A stretch of 64,000 nucleotides of DNA. Source: Nymphaea colorata. Lineage: Eukaryota > Streptophyta > Magnoliopsida > Nymphaeales > Nymphaeaceae. The stretch is from the NCBI RefSeq assembly GCF_008831285.2, contig NC_045140.1, positions 4,071,528 to 4,135,527 of the forward strand. Direction: 5' to 3'. Position numbers and translations under genes: made by a program. Under the pieces are notes generated by a model. It searched no databases. It saw only the letters and a program-made list of their open reading frames with translations, and was not told where the DNA came from. This document shows, piece by piece, positions 1 through 13,345 of the stretch; position 1 is the stretch's first letter; each line of letters opens with the position of its first letter.

Positions 1-2190
1 CAGGCCTTGGAATGGGCTAGAGGGACACATGTCATATACTGGGAGCAGTGTACAGCGCACCTTGGTACACATAACCACCTCTGATGGTCTTGCCCTGACT
101 TTTTGTCCGATTATGGATTCGTCGTGAATCTTTTGACTGCAATTTTGGCCACTAAGGAGAGAATTTGCTGCTCTTTTCTTAAGCTGTCACTCGGTGTCGC
201 TTGGCCAAAAATTTCTAGTTCTGCCACTGATTGCGCCTTATTTTGTGTACGATCATGAACTTTTTCATTAAACTCACATTTACACATATCCTCTAAGCTT
301 CACAATCTTCTAGTGAGTTGATTATCATGAATCTGCCTTCTGCATTGCATCTCTAAAGTGTAACTGCAGCCGGTGCCTGTTGGACCCAAGGCAATGGAAA
401 TGCTACAAGATATCCCCACATAAGCACCCAACATTAGCATCCCTTCCTTTACCTACTAATTTTCTATTCTGAGAGAAGTCTTTGGAAGTGGAAAAAATAA
501 TGACCAATGGAAAGAAAAACACCTTCATTGTTTCGTTGAATATTTTGGTAACTTAAGAAACAAATTTAATATGTGCACTTCGTCCTTCACTCAAGTATGG
601 AAAGGAAGTAAAACAGCATCCTAGCGTTCAAGAATTCATTTTTCTATTGAGATTACATATTTTAGTTGGTGCACTAACCTACCCACCACCTCTACTGCCA
701 AGATATTAAAAATAAATGCAAACCTATATTGCTCTTAGACATAATGTCTCATCTGATTTTTTATTAATTTTAGTGGTTGAGATAGTGGATATAGAGTCCA
801 CGGAGTTTGGTAGGAGAAAAGATTTGAAAAGCCATACTTTTGGTGATGCATTATTGGTTCTAAATTGGAACTACCAACATCAACGAAGGCAGTCATCGTA
901 TAAGTTTGTACATAAATAAAAGGTGGTTTAATAAGAACAAATGGACATCTAGGCTCACCTAGTGCACATCAAAGTCCCATATAAAGAAACCAACTTGCAT
1001 GTCGCATGCATTTCCATTTGTCTTGGCCCTCTATGCTGTTTTATTTCTTGCCCTAAAAAGTCTTCTATGTTCTTGAGGATGTGTTCCCTCAGTGCTTTGC
1101 TTTTGGGAACCGTGACTATATTTTAAGCAAATTAGGATATAAAGAAAACCCCCTATTGTTTTGTCTATATATTAACCAATGACAAGAGATAAGTCTTTGT
1201 CCAAGCATTGACATTATTGACCGAATTCGTTCCAGGGATGTCTGTTTTTCCTTTTTGGCAAACAAACATAATAAAAGTTTCATATTTCCATATTAAACCT
1301 TAGGAATTAATGACTCTTGAACCTTTTTTTCAGGTTGGTTTTGTAAGTCATGCCGGCAGAATCTTATGATCCAATAGCCAACATTGAAAACTATACTATT
1401 TCTTTCTAATAGATGGAAAATTACCATTTTGGGGGGATCTATATGTCACAACTAAATACCTGAAAAATGCAAGTTTACCATTAAATTCCCCATTCTACTA
1501 ATTGATATCCTTGAAGGCCACCAAGAAAATTTTATATTCTTATAGCTACTTTTTCTAAACAACACACACAAAATAAGATTAATGTCATCTTGATATTTTA
1601 AACATATATGCCAAGGCCTTTCCTAATGGCAGGATAGTGACATAACAATTTAGGTCAAAAAGGCTAGAGTGATTAGGAGGTAGTTTTATATAGGGTAGGC
1701 ACCTCCCCTACATTGTGGAAGATTTGACTGTTGAAGCATCTTTTGTAACACAGATGAAATTTCAAAAGGAGGGGAAAAGGAATCCTTTTGAAAATAAGTA
1801 TGCCATGCATAAGGAGATGTATATTTAAAATTGTTCCTCTTGTTTTACTGGTTGACACAATTTACAAGAATCCCTGGTTTTGGCTCAATAAAATGGATGA
1901 CAAAGATCAAAATAAAATGCCAAATTTGGAATTTTTTAGAAGAATGAACAATATATAATTTCTTTTTCTTTTTCAGAAATATAATATATAACAATTCTGA
2001 ACTCTCTCTCTCTCTCTCTATTGGGTTTTTAATTTCTTTCTGTTCTATATGGCCATTGTTTTTGTTGGTACATGCAGTGTTAGGAATACACATAATAGTT
2101 TACTTAAAAGATATGCAAATTAGTACATGGAGGTCGGCGAACAGTTTGATAATTATTTTAGCTAATAAGGTTGCAGTATCTTAAAAACAA
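1..2190. other. Intergenic stretch, no gene recognised
   Basis: AT-rich DNA with short spurious ORFs only. I see no splice-bounded coding block, RNA gene or clear transposon end. A short CT repeat lies near 2001-2020. The first 250 bases have a longer open frame with no recognisable motif and may be an old coding remnant. Confidence 0.4.
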
Positions 2191-4810
2191 TTCTTTTTTC
2201 TTAGCTACAACAAGGGATATGCCCTCTATTTATTAAAAGAATGACTGAATACAACAGAATAAAAGAAGAGCAGCTAAGAAAAAAAAGAAAAAAACAGCTC
2301 AATAAGAGCAAACAATCACATGTCTAGCTATTAGCCAAAGGCAACCCAATTAAAAAAATAACACAATTAAAAAAAATAACACTTTTGCAAACAAAAAATC
2401 ATTTCTAACAAGCAAACAAGGAATATGTCGGTGCAAACAAGGAGCCATTGGTAGATCTAAGCATATCATCCTTCAACCAATTTTTCCATTTTACATTATT
2501 AGATCACAACTTGATAATATCAACATCCATGAAACAACCAACAACGCAAAACCTAACGTTAATGTAGATTGCACAATCTGATCGTCACTGCCTACTTGTC
2601 TTTGTTCCATTACAACCAGACCATTATTCCACAACAGAGTACTTATAAAAATCCTTGTGCACTACCAAAGCTTAATAGCATGATTGATCTGGTCAATCCA
2701 AGTTTGTTTTAAAAGCACTTCTGAACAGACATGCCAAACCTCTCTCTAAGCATGCCCAATTGTCTTGCATTGAGTTCTATGGAAATTTTGGTTATGTAAG
2801 GGACGAAGCTTCCAAATAATAATATTAAAACATAAGGACTAGCATCTTTTCATTCTTTGCTATATAGTTTCCTCTTACTCCAGCACTAAAAAGATGGAGC
2901 AACGATCCCCCTTAAGGAATCTAGCCACACCAAATCATGATACAGAAAGGACACTAAAAAAGCAAACAATTTTTATTTTCAATAGCTCTTTTGCACAAGT
3001 TACATTTAGAAGCAAGTGCCATATCAAGATGTTGCAACCTGACTGACTGCAGTTAAAAGTCTACAAAAACTACCAATATAGGAAAACCAATTTTCTTTAG
3101 GGATACAATTAGATACTTATATTTCATTCTCCAGCATGTAAATGCCTGAATCCTTACTTTCTCTAAAATTTGGTACCTGGAAGAGACCATAACCACATTC
3201 ACTTTCCATATTAATAAGTCTACCGAATGAAAATTGTGTTCGCAAACAATTAGCAATAAAATTGTCTTCCCATCGGTCCTTGTTCATATCTTTATGCCAA
3301 ACAAAAGTTTCCTTAATAAAAATATTGGTCTTAGACATAATCTTGTCATACGCTTCAATTTTGACATGGTTAATTAAATATTTGTACTCTACCAAGGATT
3401 AGTATGAAATCTAGCAAGGCTTCCATCTCTCACTTGCCAACACACCCCTCCACTAAATTGTCTTAATGTTTTTATGATCTCTTACAATAAAAAAAACTCT
3501 ACTCTTAATTTGCAAGTCCACAAATTGCCCTTCTGAAGATATTTAGCTCTACAAAAAAAAAAAAACCCTAAAGTTCATCACTAGTTATCACAACACAACC
3601 AAAAAACACAGATGAGATTGATTAATTTCAGTAATTTTTCTGAGGTCCAGACCACCTTCAACAACAACCAGTGACATTGCCTTTCAAGAAAGAAGATGAA
3701 GTTTATGAGGCCCCTCCACCTCTGCCTAAAGGAACTTGAGAAAAATATTTTCTAACTACATCAATAAGGCATTTAAGTGTAGTCAACCAGTATGCGAAAA
3801 CAATATGAAGTACTGCTTTGATGAGACTCAATCTCTCAGCGAATGAGATCAATCTTGCTTTCCATAATCTTATTTTCTTCAACACTTACAATGTCACATC
3901 ATCCTAAACTGAGATACACATGTTTTCAGGGGGCATAGGCAGCACTAAATATTTAGTAGGAAAGGCCTTTTTTGACCAGCCAACCATTCTTTCACACTAT
4001 TGCATATCATGCCGCTCATATTAAAAGGGAAATAAACTGACTTAATTACCAACATCCACCTTCACACCCAATCTGTTTTCAATGTCATTTAAAATTTTTT
4101 TAAGACCCATTACATAACCACCAACACCCTTAATGAATAGCAAGATGTCATCAACTTACAAAAGTGATGAAATCCATTTCCCAACACCTTCAGTTGATGG
4201 AGTATAAAACAACAATTCATGATTGTAAACAATAACCTCCAAAGGAAAATATTCATCACAACAAGAAAGGGATATGTGGAAAGACGGCTGCCTTGGTAAA
4301 GTCCTCTTCTACTATGAGAAAATTATTTCACTTGTCTATTGCGCAGCAAAACATAAGAAGCTACCATAACAACCTTCATAATTCTTCTTACCCACACATG
4401 ATAAGCTTAGAAATTTAAGGGCAACATCTAGAACTTCTCAATTGACCATATCATATGCTTTAAAATGGTGAAAGTAAACACATAAAGAAGGGGATGAACT
4501 CAATGACAAAGAATGAATAATTTTATGGGCCAATAAAGAACTCAGGTGAAAATAACTACCAACCAAAAAAGTTCACTGGCAAATAAAATTTGTTCCAATT
4601 TTTTTTTATTTGATGCACCATAATCCTTGCAATAAACTTGAAAACGTTGTTCCCTAAAGAAATGGGCTTGAAATTAGAGATGTGAGAGGAATAATCTGAT
4701 ATCTTAAGTAGCACGATATGTTTTTTCCTATTCTTTTAAGTAATTTCTCTTCCAAAAAAAAAATCTTTAATGACTAATTTAACATAATCACTAATGATGT
4801 CTCAATGTTG
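2190..4810 (-). pseudogene. Decayed LINE (L1-type) reverse transcriptase fragment
   Basis: On the minus strand, read with several frame changes, this stretch shows landmarks of a plant L1-type non-LTR retrotransposon in the right order. Near 4,690-4,600 is a PISLGN...FKFIARIM block, equivalent to the usual PISLCN...YKIIAKIL reverse transcriptase motif. Further on (about 3,885-3,770) is WKARLISFAERLSLIKAVL, the typical post-RT segment. Around 3,395-3,120 a less clear downstream ORF remnant follows. A T-rich stretch on the plus strand near 2,190-2,205 could be the antisense of the element's A-rich 3' end. Frames are broken by many stops, so it is inactive. The boundaries are estimates; the identity as LINE rests on the two motif blocks and their order. 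Confidence 0.65.
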
Positions 4811-5614
4811 TTGAAGAAACTATTGGGAAAACTATAGACCTTGGTGTACTATCAATATTTGACTAAAAAACTATGCAATGTATTACATCATAAGCTGCAA
4901 CCTTAAGCATGCCTTCCTTATCCTCTTGTGATATCAAAGGCTACTAGGCAACTCTTTCATTGAGTCAACCTTAGAAAAGAAAGCTTTAAAACGATTGAAG
5001 TCCCTTATTGCTCTATCAAGATCCACTTGAACTATTTTCAGTTATGTATGAAGAACATATAAGAGAAAATGTTTAGGTTAGGGACCGAATCCTTGTCAGT
5101 TTTTGTCATTACCCATCTTATTTCTTCATCAGTACTACATTTAATTAGATTGTTCTTCTCCTTTTGAAATAATAGAACCTGGACAATATGAGTAGGAATT
5201 TGACATGTAGTTTGATCACTTTAAGATGATATTTAAATAGTTTTTGCAATCATTCGTTATATTTTGAGGTTTTGATACATGATCAGCATGTTGAATATTA
5301 TAAATTGTATTTGTACTTCTTTTTTCTTTCATTGTTCGATGGAAATAATTAGTGTCATAATCACATTGCTTTAACCATTTTACTCATGACTTAATTTTGT
5401 CTCCATAAGTTTCATCCATTATAGGAAATTCTAGAAACTCTTCCTTGGATTCTCTTTCTTTGAAGTTGACATCTATGTTTCAATTCATTGCTTCCTCTGA
5501 CATGTTTTACATCTCATCTCTAAGTTTAGTAATATGTTATAAACCTTTGTCTCTCTCTTTTGATTTTGTATGAGTATGTTTAATTTTTTCAGTAGGCACC
5601 TTTCTATGTATATT

Positions 5615-6365
5615 TTTTTGTAACAACCTGGCCAACTCCCAGACCAAGCTCGAGCTCCTAGCTTAGTGGATCCTAACTTACCTCCTAATAGATTAGGTTG
5701 TTTGCCTAAAAGTGTTATGAATAAGTACAATCTATCTCTTATTTAGTTCTTTTATCAGCCTCCAAGATTATTCTTCATCTTATTTTTGGACTAAGCTTTT
5801 ACATTCCACCCCCCTCAAAGCACACACATCCACACGTGTAAAACCTCAGGTTCAATTGTTAAGTTGACTCTGAAACTAATTGTAATAACTCAACCCACTA
5901 ATAACTCAACCCACTACTACACCCAACTTGGGCTCCCAGTTTAATAGATCTCAATTGGCCTTTTGTAGCTTCTACTTCATCATGTACAAAGTTAAAAACC
6001 ACGATAAATCACTTAACTAACCATTTTATAAATCCTTGAAAATTTTCTACAATCGTCAATTTGGACTAAAGTTATCAAAGTGGAGGGTCACAATCAATTC
6101 GCTTAAGGCACATACGATCATGCACATAGGACCTCATGTATAAGTGTTAAATCAGCTATAGTACCAATTGTAACAACTTGACCCACTTCTGCACTGAAGT
6201 TGGGCTTTTAATTTGGCATATCTTGACTTGCGTCATGTGGTTTCAGTTTCTCTTTCAACAAGACTAGGAACCAGGACAATCTATCTATTAGCTGCCTCTT
6301 TTATAAGTTATCTAAGATTCCTCTTAGTGTTAGATATGGAACTATACTTTTACATCTCGCACATA
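5615..6365. repeat. Three degenerate copies of a ~200-bp repeat
   Basis: Three blocks (about 5,620-5,815, 5,880-6,000 and 6,165-6,365) share the succession 'gtaacaacttg / cccactnctacac / ttgggct', then 'caatctatct...cttttatnag', ending in 'ctaagcttttacattcc' or a close variant. The middle block is partial. All lie in the same orientation, which suggests an old dispersed or tandem repeat. No coding content was recognised. Confidence 0.4.
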
Positions 6366-6589
6366 CCTTCATCCATATTTACACCATAAGCATTGTATTA
6401 CCAAAAGTTACAAAAATGAAATATAAATTTCCTAGGTTGAAATGAACTAGTTTGTGAGAAAATGAACAGAAATGGATTATGATTAGAGAGTGATCCTAGA
6501 AGAAATCTTTGTTGTGGATGCATATGAAGTTCTTTGATCCAATTTTAACTTATAAAACCAATATTCAATATTTTCATTACAATAAAAAT

Positions 6590-7425
6590 TCAACAATTTA
6601 GAAACCTTGCAACCAAACCTTATTACCTAGATAAGCACATGCTAAAATAAACAAACTCAACCTCCATAAGATAGAAAACCGTTTCATGCAACATGAAGTT
6701 GATTCATCTTCGGGAATAATGCCACCATAGTGTGCCAAATTCATCTGCCCTTGATACAATTGAAAGTTTGCATGTCTAGCAGCAGACCAACAATTTAGCA
6801 CCTTAGCTCAAGAACTATACTGTCTGCCTGGGACACAGATACCAAGAAACGAATGATGGGTTGATTTAGCTAGATCAGCCTCCAGCTTGAATTTTTATGA
6901 AGAATGTCCCTCACCAAATTGAGGTCATGAATTGGCCTGGTTTCAACGCTGCATAACTCCAACAAATCATTTGGAAGGCTGGGCATCATTGGACATTTCC
7001 CCAATCTAGCTGTGGGAGATTTTGTTAAATATTGATCTACCTTCCTTGCCACTTTTTACTGGACTTCCATTATGACAAGAAAGAGGAGTAGACAAAAAGG
7101 ATCACCTCGCCTATCTCTCCGCTTCATATAAAAAAACTCCCCTATTTGTTCATTAATCATCAAACATGCGAGGCAGTATGAATGCACTTCATACCTCTAT
7201 CTGCCCATCCTTCATTGAAACCCAAATGAAGAAACCAATGCCTATTAAACTAAAATCAATTCACCTTGTCATACACTTTTGTCACATTAAGATCATCCTC
7301 TTACACTATCGGTGGGTTGCACCATTTCATGCATAAGCATTACATCGTCATAGAGCTATCTCCCCGGTAGAAATATCGCTTTCTCTTTTCAATCATCTTA
7401 TTATGAATGCTCCACATACAATATG
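6590..7425 (-). pseudogene. Second decayed LINE reverse transcriptase fragment
   Basis: The minus strand from about 7,400 downward gives a FLPGR...YDDVMLMHEMV block, the counterpart of the L1 RT motif AF(V/I)PGR...DNVLLAHE. It is followed by a K-YDKV segment (usually KAYDRV), LGFNEGW (usually LGF...W), and near 7,110 INEQIGEFF...RGDP, matching the 'G...RGLRQGDPLSPYLF' motif. Stop codons and frameshifts interrupt it throughout. It covers the RT palm region upstream of the part seen in the 2.2-4.8 kb fragment. The two could be pieces of one disrupted element or two insertions. Ends are approximate. Confidence 0.65.
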
Positions 7426-9023
<1,598 letters not shown>

Positions 9024-9117
9024 TAAATAGCATATCACTTAGATAAGAGACAAAAAACCAAACATATTAAAAATAAATATTAAAGTGTTTTTTTTGTAAT
9101 CCAACCACATGAATATG

Positions 9118-9350
9118 ATCTTAAAAGTGATTTGATGAGTAACATGTTTTAAGTTAATAAACTTTTATTTCAATCACGTTTTTTTTAATGATAGAGAAAT
9201 TGAACAGCTCTTATTGCATCAAAATTTTGATAGCAGAAAAATCAAACTTTTTACAAAAATAACTTGAACTGAAAAATGATTTACATTGAATTACTTTTTA
9301 TGAACACGTTAAGATGTTCACATTTTGTTTACGATACTTTTTAACGCAAA
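9118..9350 (+). repeat. Dispersed repeat, copy 1 (related copy at 61,548)
   Basis: This stretch aligns over about 230 bases, in the same orientation, with 61,548-61,792. Shared blocks include 'agtgatttgatgag', 'catcaaaattttgatag', 'tttttacaaaaat', 'tttataaacac' or 'tttatgaacacg', and 'gttcacattt'. No coding content or terminal repeat is visible. It is probably part of an unclassified transposon. Confidence 0.55.
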
Positions 9351-9399
9351 AGTAAAAGTTACTGTTTTTTTTTTGTTACCTTATCGGTATGTATTTACC

Positions 9400-9402
<3 letters not shown>

Positions 9403-9442
<40 letters not shown>
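9403..9442. repeat. (TA)n microsatellite
   Basis: Perfect TA repeat of about eighteen units followed by TGTA variants. Confidence 0.95.
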
Positions 9443-9449
<7 letters not shown>

Positions 9450-9635
9450 ATATTAAAATCAGTCACCCATCTCTATAGCTAGATGGTTACTTTTTTTATT
9501 TTGTATTGTTAAAAACCATTGCAAAAAATGCATTTTATTGCTGAAAATCATGATCAAACAACTAGCTGTGGCAAATGTATATTTTGCAACTACAAAATAT
9601 AAAAAATATAACTATCCAGCCACAAAAGTAGCCGG

Positions 9636-9682
<47 letters not shown>
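9636..9682. repeat. (AT)n microsatellite
   Basis: Perfect AT repeat of about 22 units. The Tyr-Ile run in the overlapping ORF comes from it and is not a protein. Confidence 0.95.
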
Positions 9683-9684
<2 letters not shown>

Positions 9685-9689
9685 CATCA

Positions 9690-11320
9690 CTCTCACTATT
9701 CTATTGCTGACCGTAGTTTACACTTTCAATTAATCTGTGTCGGTATTGCCAATCTCTATGCACGTCGCTTCGAAAACTTTGATATACTATTATGCCACAA
9801 ATTTCCTTAGTAGTAGTGATGTAGTCTGTTCAGGCAACGTGTGGTTTCTGTGCATTTTGTAGTTGTGTCACGAGTCAATCTTTTTGGTCTATTTTCCACT
9901 TCTTTATGGTGTTGTTTATGAATTTTGTCTTCTTCTTCCTTTCCATGTAAATCAACAATGTGGCCGCAGTGGTCAAGCCGGCATTTATACTGGAGTTGCC
10001 ACTTGCCTATACATCTTGACCTGCAAAAAATTCAACAGAAGCTCAAGTTCAGAGGTACGAATTTACTGAGGGCTTCATAGATTAAACCGTTTTCATATGA
10101 ACACAGTAATTTATAAAATAAAATCACTCCCTATGAAATTGAATTTTTTTAATTGCATTTAAAACAATATACGATGCGACAAAAATTTTTGAACATAAGA
10201 AGCTTCAATCTGATATCGAAGTAAAATTAGATACACTATTTTGCCAAAAACTAACTGAATAAAAATTTAATTTCTTGCTATGGCTGGTTTTATTATGTGT
10301 ATTTCACGGTTGGCTTTGTTTGGTTTCAGCCACAGACAGACCAAGGGACCTTGCTGCCCTCTGCCCCCTCCTTTCTTTCCAAATTTATGTTGAAAATATA
10401 AAAATTAGTTTGTAAAATATTTTAAAATTAGCTTCGTACCGGCTAGTTTTAAATGTTATATACTGCAATTAACTGTTTAGTAAAATGAATATGATCGAGC
10501 AACTATAAATGTAAAAGTCATCATCCGCATGATTAGTAGTTTAATATTTCTAGTCCATCAATTTGAACATTGTAAGCACTTTTCTTATTTTTCGTATTAG
10601 TTGTCAAAGTGCCTGAAAACTTAAATTTTTGGCTCTACCTGTTGTAGACCGACTATGTCTCACCTGGCCAAGCCAGTAGTATAGAATGCTGCTTGGTCAG
10701 CTTGGGCATTCATCGAGAAGCATGTGGGATCCAATCAAATGCTAAGTCAAGTAGAAAGCAATGCACTTGGAATATGCAGCACAATAAAGTGTATAAGTGC
10801 ATCATGGTCATCAGTCCCTTTAAAAGTTGTAAGTTCGTTGGTAAGTTCCCTACTTGTAGCGTTTGGATGTGCACGCAGGTGTGTGTAGGTTAGGGTTAAT
10901 TTTTTTGATGGACTCACAAGCTGTGTCCACAACCGCGTAGAGTCACGCAAGGGCGAACAAGTGAAAGCTCATCGTCGAGTAAGGCGCCACATTGTTTAAT
11001 GATATATAGTTGACAACTAGTTTCGGTCAACCATATGTAAGCAAGTTAAATTATTCTCTTTTTTTACCTTCTTCGTTATGGACAAGTTTTCCAAGAAAAA
11101 TACATTGTGACTTTTTTTATTCACATTTTATGTTCTTTATACACTTGCTTTCCAAATGATATCTGCACCCCTTTCGATGGTCTTAAGGCCGACGCCATAA
11201 GGTGTTTGTCGTGCCGCACGGACTGAAGTTGTCATCCCTTGACATTACCGCTCCAATGAACTACATATAAGTGTCGCTTTTCTAGCCACGAATGATGTCT
11301 AAAATTATTTTCTTCATTTT
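9690..11320. other. Intergenic stretch, no gene recognised
   Basis: AT-rich non-coding DNA. The short ORFs near 9.9 and 10.7 kb show no family motif or supporting splice signals. Confidence 0.4.
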
Positions 11321-11321
11321 T

Positions 11322-11810
11322 AGGGTCTATTTAACAACAATAGCATTCTATTATTGTCTCATAATCCTACCTCAAAAAATGGAATAGATACATAAAACAT
11401 CATAACAAGTGTTTCATGAACCTGGTCTTTTTTTTAATGGTTGCATATATTGATAGGATACTAACAATATGTTACTATTGTCAAACAACCCTTTAAGAGT
11501 TATTGGCAACATGGACACTCATTTGGTGTTCTTGCTACCAAGCGACCGTTTGCAACAATAATATTATGTTACCAACTCTTGAATCTATCTAAAAAATGAA
11601 ACAGATTCATAAGACATACAAAGAAAATTCATGAGATAGTGACAATGTGTTACTGTTACCGAACGACCCCTTAGAGGCTGTTTGGCAACCATAATGTTTT
11701 GTTACTAACTTATGAATGCACCTCAAAAATGAAGTGAAGCAGATTAAGAAGACATGTGGCAAAGATTCATGGGATAATAATAATGTGTTATTGTTACCAA
11801 ACAACCCTGA
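11322..11810. mobile_element. Cluster of three related MITEs
   Basis: Three consecutive copies (about 11,322-11,494, 11,540-11,671 and 11,674-11,810) of a 130-170 bp palindromic element. The last copy starts GAGGCTGTTTGGCAAC and ends in the near-complement GTTACCAAACAACCCT. All three share an internal 'aaatgaa-cagatt-ataa' core and a 'gata-taacaatgtgttactgtt' segment. A fourth, single copy sits at 24,358-24,503. There is no coding capacity. The superfamily is not certain from the sequence. Confidence 0.6.
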
Positions 11811-12235
11811 ATACTTCTTTTGCTTTTTGTCAACAAATATTTTATCTCAGCCACTTGAAAAGAAACTAAAAAGATGATTTTGAAATAATGAGATCTGCTT
11901 AAGATGCAAAAATAACAACATAAATAAATGAATAAATAATAAAACTACGTGTGTGACTTGACAGTGTTAGGTACGTGTCATGTTAAAAGTGTTGGATACC
12001 ATCATACATGGATCTAGAGTATTCCCCCAATTATATTTTCTAAACGATAGGGAGCAACTTAATTAGAAAAGATCAAAGAACTTACAATCCACATATGTTG
12101 GTGTGGCTCTTAATTTGTAAATTGTTCTAGACTAATCCCTCTCAGAAGTGCATTGCCTGAACATACTGTTAGAATGTACAGCCTAATCCATACTTGATAG
12201 TCTTCCCTAATTTCTATGAATCCAACTTTGCGGTA

Positions 12236-12350
12236 AGCTGTTTCGGGGTTGTAGTGGGGCAGCGCACCCTTGCCCGGGAGGCTGGGGGTTTGAGGGCGAA
12301 GGCGATTTTTAATGTAAGGGCAGACTTTTTTCTTTTTTTTTTTTTTTTAA
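12236..12350 (+). repeat. Possible tRNA-derived SINE head with T-rich tail
   Basis: The segment TTGTAGTGGGGCAGCGC looks like a tRNA A box (TRGYNNARNGG). About 40 bases later GGGTTTGAGGGC resembles a B box (GGTTCGANNCC). A T run follows at about 12,328-12,348. The spacing is right for RNA polymerase III promoters, but both boxes are imperfect and no second copy of this type was found here. Confidence 0.3.
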
Positions 12351-12496
12351 TATCATGTTATAATTTTCTCTATGTGGCTGCTATACATGTAGGAGAATAT
12401 TGTCTCCGAACCATGTAAATCTTTGTATGTTTTTTTTTTTGTTGCTCTTCTTGTGTTTTCTATTTTTTTGGTGCGTTAAGAGAGTGTGAAAGAGGT

Positions 12497-12784
12497 TTGT
12501 TCCTAACACATGCATTACCTGTTATACTGCCCAACATTTGTGTCAAAGCATCCCTTTCTCTGAGTTTGTCTGTAGCTGCATATGGCTTGGTGGGCAGGAG
12601 GGCACCCCACCCTAACTCAGGTTGCATCTTGATTCAAAGCTCAAGAACCAAAAGGAACAAGATAGAGGAGGAAAAAAAATCAAATTCTCACTACAAAAAG
12701 AGAAAAAAAGGTTCTGCTGATGTAGTGCCTGATGCGAAAGCACCAGTCAGTGAAGTTCTAGTGTCTAATCCAGCTCCTAATTAA
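12497..12784 (+). pseudogene. Unrecognised lysine-rich coding remnant (doubtful)
   Basis: A 95-codon open frame ends in a Lys/Arg-rich, nuclear-signal-like stretch (KKRKKG) and a Pro/Val/Ala tail. Its GC content is higher than its surroundings, and a CAG acceptor-like site lies near 12,621. It could be a captured or decayed 3' exon. I do not recognise the family, and chance is a fair alternative. Confidence 0.18.
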
Positions 12785-12965
12785 TGTAGATTTTAGTTTT
12801 TGTTTGTTCTTCACAATAATCTGGTGAGAAAATTCTCTAAAAAGTTTATGAAGCACAAAGATAAAAAGAAAAAGGTTTTCCTACATTCACGGCGGCATTG
12901 AGTCTCTACTATTTTGAACAAGAGCTGTCACACTAGGCGTTGGCCCTAGAATGAAACACTTGGAC

Positions 12966-13345
12966 TAGGGATGTCAAGGGATCAAATATATCCTTAATCA
13001 TACCTTCTTTTTAAGATATTTTATATATTCGAATTCGAATTAAAATAAAGAAAAATCATTTTCAAATCTGAACCCAAAATCTAATTTTAAAATCTGAATA
13101 TGATCTGAATTCGATTTTTATATTTATATCCGAATTTTGAAGTGGATTTTGATGCAATAGCATTAGATACAGGATAGTTGTCTAAAAATGAATTTGATCT
13201 GAATCTAATCGGGTATTTATGTATATCCAAATCCGACCGATTAGATATCATTTATTAAATTCGAATCCAATCTGATTTCTTAATCGGATATTAATTTTTT
13301 TTTTCTTGTCCGATCTTTTCGGATTGGTTCGGTCGGGCATCCCTA
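12966..13345. mobile_element. hAT-like non-autonomous element
   Basis: The ends are TAGGGATGTC and GGCATCCCTA, imperfect inverted repeats of the TAGGGATGnC type common among plant hAT elements. The flanks ACTTGGAC (12,958-12,965) and GTTGGGAC (13,346-13,353) match at 6 of 8 positions, as expected for an old 8-bp target duplication. The interior is AT-rich, with many 'gaattcgaat' and 'aatctgaat' motifs and no ORF. Confidence 0.55.
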
